Part shown: piece after piece, positions 6,193 through 8,982 of the stretch
Layout of the letters: each line of letters starts with the position of its first letter
Numbering within the stretch: the stretch's first letter is position 1
Assembly (NCBI GenBank): GCA_002085355.1
Contig: NATN01000077.1
Span: 1-8,982, forward strand
DNA length: 8,982 bases
Direction of reading: 5' to 3'
Origin: Candidatus Zhuqueibacterota bacterium 4484_87
GTDB lineage: Bacteria > Zhuqueibacterota > Zhuqueibacteria > Thermofontimicrobiales > Thermofontimicrobiaceae
Notes under the pieces: generated by a model
The model's database searches: none
What the model was told of the DNA's origin: nothing
What the model saw: the letters and a program-made list of their open reading frames with translations, nothing else
Made by a program: the position numbers and the translations under genes

Positions 6193-7482
6193 ATGCAAAA
6201 ACGAACTCCATTTCCGCCAGTGTTTTGGGTGGCAAACTCCATTGAAATTCTGGAAAGATTCGCTTATTACGGAATTTACCTCGGCTTTGGCATTTACATG
6301 GAATATCTCGGTTACAGCAAGGCGCAGTTGGGAATCGTTCAGACGATTTTTTTGCTCTTTTCTTACATCATTCCGGTGATCTCCGGTACTTTTGCCGATC
6401 GCTATGGTTTCAAAAAAGTGCTTATCATTTCCTATCTCGCCTATTTGCCTTCAATTTTGCTGCTAATCATTACCAAGTCTTTTTCCGGGATCGCATTGAC
6501 CATGCTCAGTATCGGTCTGGCAGCAGGAATATTCAAGCCGCTCGTTTCAGGCACAGTGCGCGTAACGACAGACGGCACAAATAAAACGCTGGGATTTGGC
6601 ATTTTTTACGCCATGGTTAATGTCGGGGCATCTTTCGGCCCCATAGTCATGGGACGATTGCGCGCCATTTCCTGGAATTATGCATTCATCGCTGCGGCAA
6701 TTTCCATCGGCGTGATGCTTTTGGTGACGATTATTTTTTACAAGGAACCGGAGCGCGAAATTAAACAAACCTCATTGACACAAAAGTTTAAGGAAATGGG
6801 TGTAGCCCTGTCTGACAGAAAATTTTTGACATTTTTAATTCTCATTGGCGTATTTTTCTGGATTCCGCTGTGGGCGTTTTTCAATTTGCTCGCCATGTAC
6901 GTTGACAAAAATCTGGATACGATCAAATTGTATCTTGACGTCAAACATGTTTTAGGTGCTACTGTAGCAAATTTTATCTCTCGCCCCGAAGGCGAAGAAG
7001 GAGTTAGGCGGTTACTTGGCGAGAGCATTTCACACACAGGGTATATCATCATGGTTTTGCAGATTTTTGTCTCCAGAATTGCTGAAAAATTCAAGGCAAT
7101 CCCGATTTTTTCAACCGGATTATTTATCAGCGCGTTAGGATTCCTCGTGCTGGGTTTTGCTCATGCCAGCAGTTCAAGCTGGGTTTTTCTGGGAATTATG
7201 CTTTTTGCCATCGGAGAAATGACCTCGTCGCCACGGATTCAGGAATACATCACCTGGATGGCGCCACCGGAAAAAGCCGGACTTTACATGGGCACAAATT
7301 TTCTCGCCATAGGCATCGGCGCTTTCAGCGGAATTATTTACACGCCGCTTTACGGCTACTTCCGTGAAATGGGACACCCGGAATATGTCTGGTACACTTT
7401 GGCAGGGCATGTATTGATTGGAATTGTAGTCATTTATTTATTCATCAAAAAAGCCGGTGAATTTAAGGAATTGACCGATTAA
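6193..7482 (+). CDS. MFS transporter, POT/PTR2-like (proton-coupled oligopeptide transporter family)
   Basis: An inner-membrane transporter of 429 residues with about 12 predicted helices. The first helix carries the POT signature ExxERFxYYG (E18, E21, R22, F23, Y25, Y26, G27), which in characterised relatives couples proton movement to peptide uptake. The MFS loop motif GTFADRYGFKK lies at 65-75. FYAMVNVGASFGP (138-150) matches the POT FYxxIN region, and the C-terminal half has GEMTSSPRIQEYITWMAPPE followed by GLYMGTNFL. A hydrophilic stretch of about 44 residues (238-281), between helices near 213-236 and 282-295, is long for this position. The ATG at 6193 is preceded by AAGGGAA. The 85-bp gap from the glycosylase gene is the largest in the cluster, so a separate promoter is possible. 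POT-like assignment is strong; substrate is unknown, and some relatives carry nitrate or other solutes. Confidence 0.88.
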   Translation: MQKRTPFPPVFWVANSIEILERFAYYGIYLGFGIYMEYLGYSKAQLGIVQTIFLLFSYIIPVISGTFADRYGFKKVLIISYLAYLPSILLLIITKSFSGIALTMLSIGLAAGIFKPLVSGTVRVTTDGTNKTLGFGIFYAMVNVGASFGPIVMGRLRAISWNYAFIAAAISIGVMLLVTIIFYKEPEREIKQTSLTQKFKEMGVALSDRKFLTFLILIGVFFWIPLWAFFNLLAMYVDKNLDTIKLYLDVKHVLGATVANFISRPEGEEGVRRLLGESISHTGYIIMVLQIFVSRIAEKFKAIPIFSTGLFISALGFLVLGFAHASSSSWVFLGIMLFAIGEMTSSPRIQEYITWMAPPEKAGLYMGTNFLAIGIGAFSGIIYTPLYGYFREMGHPEYVWYTLAGHVLIGIVVIYLFIKKAGEFKELTD

Positions 7483-7514
7483 TTTTAAAATGAACAAAAC
7501 TTTTTGGGCATAAC

Positions 7515-8219
7515 ATGGATTTGTTAAAATTTATTGAGAATTTTGAGCGCGAATTAGAAAAAAGAGATATTTCTTTTTTCCCGTTGGATTTTGTTCATGG
7601 GTATTTGACTGGCATCGGCATTTCGCCAAGGATGATAATGCCGAATGAGTGGGTAAATCATTTACTTAAGAATGAGATCGAATTCAAAAGTAATGATGAC
7701 GCCGAATTTATTTTCTCCTTTTTGCTTGAATTGTATAGTAGAATTATTGATGAAATATACAGTGGAGAGATAACCCCATTGCTGCCGGAAATTGATGACG
7801 AAAATGGCGTACGAATAGAAGCAGAAGGTTGGTGCAGAGGGTTTATTTTTGCGTCATCTTTTTTCAGTAATGAGTTTTCTCAATACATGGAGGAAGACGA
7901 CGACAATCTGATAGATATATTGATATTGAGTTATCTGGCAGGAGTTGGCGAAACAAGTAAACTTGTATTACAACAAATTATTGTCGATTGGGAAGATGAT
8001 GATTTGGAACTCATTGATGAGATTCCGGCGATCATATTATCCATGTATGACTATTTTCGAAGAAATTTTTCTGACGGATATGATTTTGATGATGAATTTG
8101 GAGGACAAAAGAAAATAAAACCGATAAAAAAAGCGACTCCGAAAATAGGCCGTAACGATCCTTGTCCTTGCGGGAGTGGGAAGAAATATAAACATTGCTG
8201 TGGGAAAAATATTAAATAA
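7515..8219 (+). CDS. YecA/UPF0149-like protein with C-terminal SEC-C zinc motif
   Basis: A cytoplasmic, strongly acidic protein of 234 residues. Residues about 15-180 resemble the UPF0149 (YgfB/YecA) helical domain: FVHGYLTGIGISPRMIMPNEW (26-46) matches the family's GYLTA...P..I.P.EW signature, and the GWCRGF segment (105-110) matches the second conserved W..GF block. After a lysine-rich linker (199-210) comes a SEC-C motif, GRNDPCPCGSGKKYKHCCG, with zinc ligands C217, C219, C228 and C229 (or H227). SEC-C tails occur on SecA, where they bind zinc and SecB or ribosomes, and on many uncharacterised proteins. No signal peptide or membrane helix is present. It lies 32 bp after the transporter gene and 27 bp before the 149-residue gene. 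The upstream sequence has no clear ribosome site. Function is unknown; a ribosome- or SecA-related role is only suggested by the zinc tail. Confidence 0.85.
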   Translation: MDLLKFIENFERELEKRDISFFPLDFVHGYLTGIGISPRMIMPNEWVNHLLKNEIEFKSNDDAEFIFSFLLELYSRIIDEIYSGEITPLLPEIDDENGVRIEAEGWCRGFIFASSFFSNEFSQYMEEDDDNLIDILILSYLAGVGETSKLVLQQIIVDWEDDDLELIDEIPAIILSMYDYFRRNFSDGYDFDDEFGGQKKIKPIKKATPKIGRNDPCPCGSGKKYKHCCGKNIK

Positions 8220-8246
8220 CTGTAAAAACAAACAAACGGGAAAACC

Positions 8247-8696
8247 ATGAAAATTGAATTTAATGAAAACGAGCTAAAATCTCTGGTGCGGCTGGTCTAT
8301 CTGGCTGATTTTGTTGTGGATATGGGTAGTGATGAGCTGGAAGAAGGCGACTATGCCAATTTTCAGGATGTCATTAATAAAATTTATCGCATTGTCGGCA
8401 ATTCGTCTCTGCATGATATGGTCGAGCATGTTGGCGGGGATGAATATGAAGCATCGGAGACTCTATTGGCGGATCCGGAATTAGACGCAATTATAGAAAA
8501 TTTTGAAAACAACAGTTTCTGGGATCGTCTGGCTGAAATGTTGGTGATGCGGGATGTCGTGGAAGAGATACCCGGGGATGAATATAGCAAAATTAAACCG
8601 GCGAAAAGAGCTGCTATTATTGATGATCATTTTAAGAGTTATTTTCAGGAATTTGAAAAGCACGGTGTGACCCGCCTTCGGATTGTGGGATGGTGA
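8247..8696 (+). CDS. Uncharacterised acidic protein, 149 residues
   Basis: I do not recognise a named domain with certainty. The protein is acidic, mostly helical-looking, soluble, without signal peptide, cysteine or membrane segment. The N-terminus MKIEFNENELKSLVRLVYLA, the block FWDRLAEMLVMRDVVEE (91-107) and the C-terminal FQEFEKHGVTRLRI (133-146) recall a family of small hypothetical bacterial proteins with a pattern of the form FW..La..La.RD. That similarity is from memory. It starts at an ATG preceded by CGGGAAA. It lies 27 bp after the SEC-C protein gene, so the two are probably co-transcribed and may work together. A long hairpin follows 15 bp after the stop codon. It is likely a real gene because of its length, spacing and good coding character. 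Confidence 0.8.
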   Translation: MKIEFNENELKSLVRLVYLADFVVDMGSDELEEGDYANFQDVINKIYRIVGNSSLHDMVEHVGGDEYEASETLLADPELDAIIENFENNSFWDRLAEMLVMRDVVEEIPGDEYSKIKPAKRAAIIDDHFKSYFQEFEKHGVTRLRIVGW

Positions 8697-8710
8697 AATT
8701 AAAGGCAAAG

Positions 8711-8753
8711 TATCTCTGCAAATTTAAAGTTTTGGTTTAAAATTGCAGGGATA
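8711..8753. terminator. Long imperfect hairpin after the 149-residue gene
   Basis: Arms 8711-8728 and 8736-8753 pair over 18 positions, with one A/A mismatch and one G-U pair, and a 7-nt loop GTTTTGG. It starts 15 bp past the stop codon, the position expected of a transcript end. No T-run follows on either strand, so it may be a 3'-end stabilising structure, a weak terminator or an inserted palindrome rather than a classical intrinsic terminator. Confidence 0.5.
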
Positions 8754-8839
8754 ATTAAAAAAACAAACATCCATATTCCTTAATACTACTTAGTCAGATT
8801 TCCTAATTTTTTGTTTTTTAAAATATTCTTTAGCTTTAG

Positions 8840-8982
8840 CCCGTTTTTGATGACGAATTTCCATTTGATGTAAAACCCGAAGAAATTTTTTTGAGCACTT
8901 TTACAGAAAAGGCAGCTTACCAATTAAAAGAAGGGTTGAAAAATTTATTGGCGTTGGTGACTAATGAAACTGGGCGTCCTTT
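8840..8982 (+). pseudogene. 5'-truncated fragment of a UvrD/Rep-type helicase (continues past window)
   Basis: An open plus frame follows the TAG at 8837-8839 and runs to the window edge. It reads KPEEIFLSTFTEKAAYQLKE and continues GLKNLLALVTNETGRP. STFTEKAA is helicase motif Ia of superfamily 1 UvrD/Rep-like enzymes, normally about 35-45 residues after the Walker A motif GxxGxGKT. No Walker A sequence is visible in any plus frame of the preceding 140 bp, which is AT-rich non-coding DNA, and there is no ATG or GTG before the motif with a ribosome site. The simplest reading is a gene whose 5' end was deleted or replaced; the junction is near 8849-8870. Alternatively, the family assignment rests on one short motif and the rest lies outside the window. 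Confidence 0.6.

Overview
The window is bacterial: standard code, compact same-strand genes, and purine-rich ribosome sites on some genes (GGAGGAG before the large CoA ligase, GAGG before the DUF523 gene). Base composition is moderately AT-rich, with very AT-rich gaps. A fused alpha-beta ADP-forming acyl-CoA synthetase points to an organism able to make ATP from acyl-CoA, usually an anaerobe or fermenter. The gene set and style remind me of Calditrichota, KSB1 or other FCB-group genomes, but this is an impression. There is no rRNA, tRNA, CRISPR array or complete insertion sequence.

Layout. Bases 1-1344 (minus) hold the N-terminal three quarters of an SLC13/DASS-type anion permease with two soluble TrkA-C (RCK_C) domains; it runs off the left edge. 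A 354-bp divergent gap with short direct repeats separates it from the ADP-forming acetate/acyl-CoA ligase at 1699-3816 (plus), which ends at a clear intrinsic terminator. An 877-bp gap follows (3817-4693) with no convincing gene. It holds two further terminator-like hairpins and a strong imperfect palindrome, and is the best place for small RNAs or decayed mobile DNA.

From 4694 to 8696 five plus-strand genes follow with gaps of 37, 85, 32 and 27 bp, probably one or two transcripts. They are a DUF523 protein of the thiouracil desulfurase (TudS) type, a divergent Fpg/Nei-family DNA glycosylase, a POT/PTR2-like MFS transporter, a YecA/UPF0149-like protein with a C-terminal SEC-C zinc motif, and an uncharacterised acidic 149-residue protein. 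A long hairpin lies 15 bp after the last stop codon. At the right edge (about 8840-8982) an open frame encodes the motif Ia region of a UvrD-type helicase without Walker A or a usable start, so it looks like a 5'-truncated remnant.

How the genes fit together. The permease and the CoA ligase diverge from a shared regulatory gap; uptake of organic anions and acyl-CoA/acid conversion could be linked, but this is inference. The DUF523 and glycosylase genes both belong to families acting on modified or damaged bases, which makes their pairing suggestive but unproven. I found no clear new multi-gene system. The most distinctive items are the variant glycosylase, the hairpin-rich gap, the helicase remnant and the SEC-C/149-residue pair.
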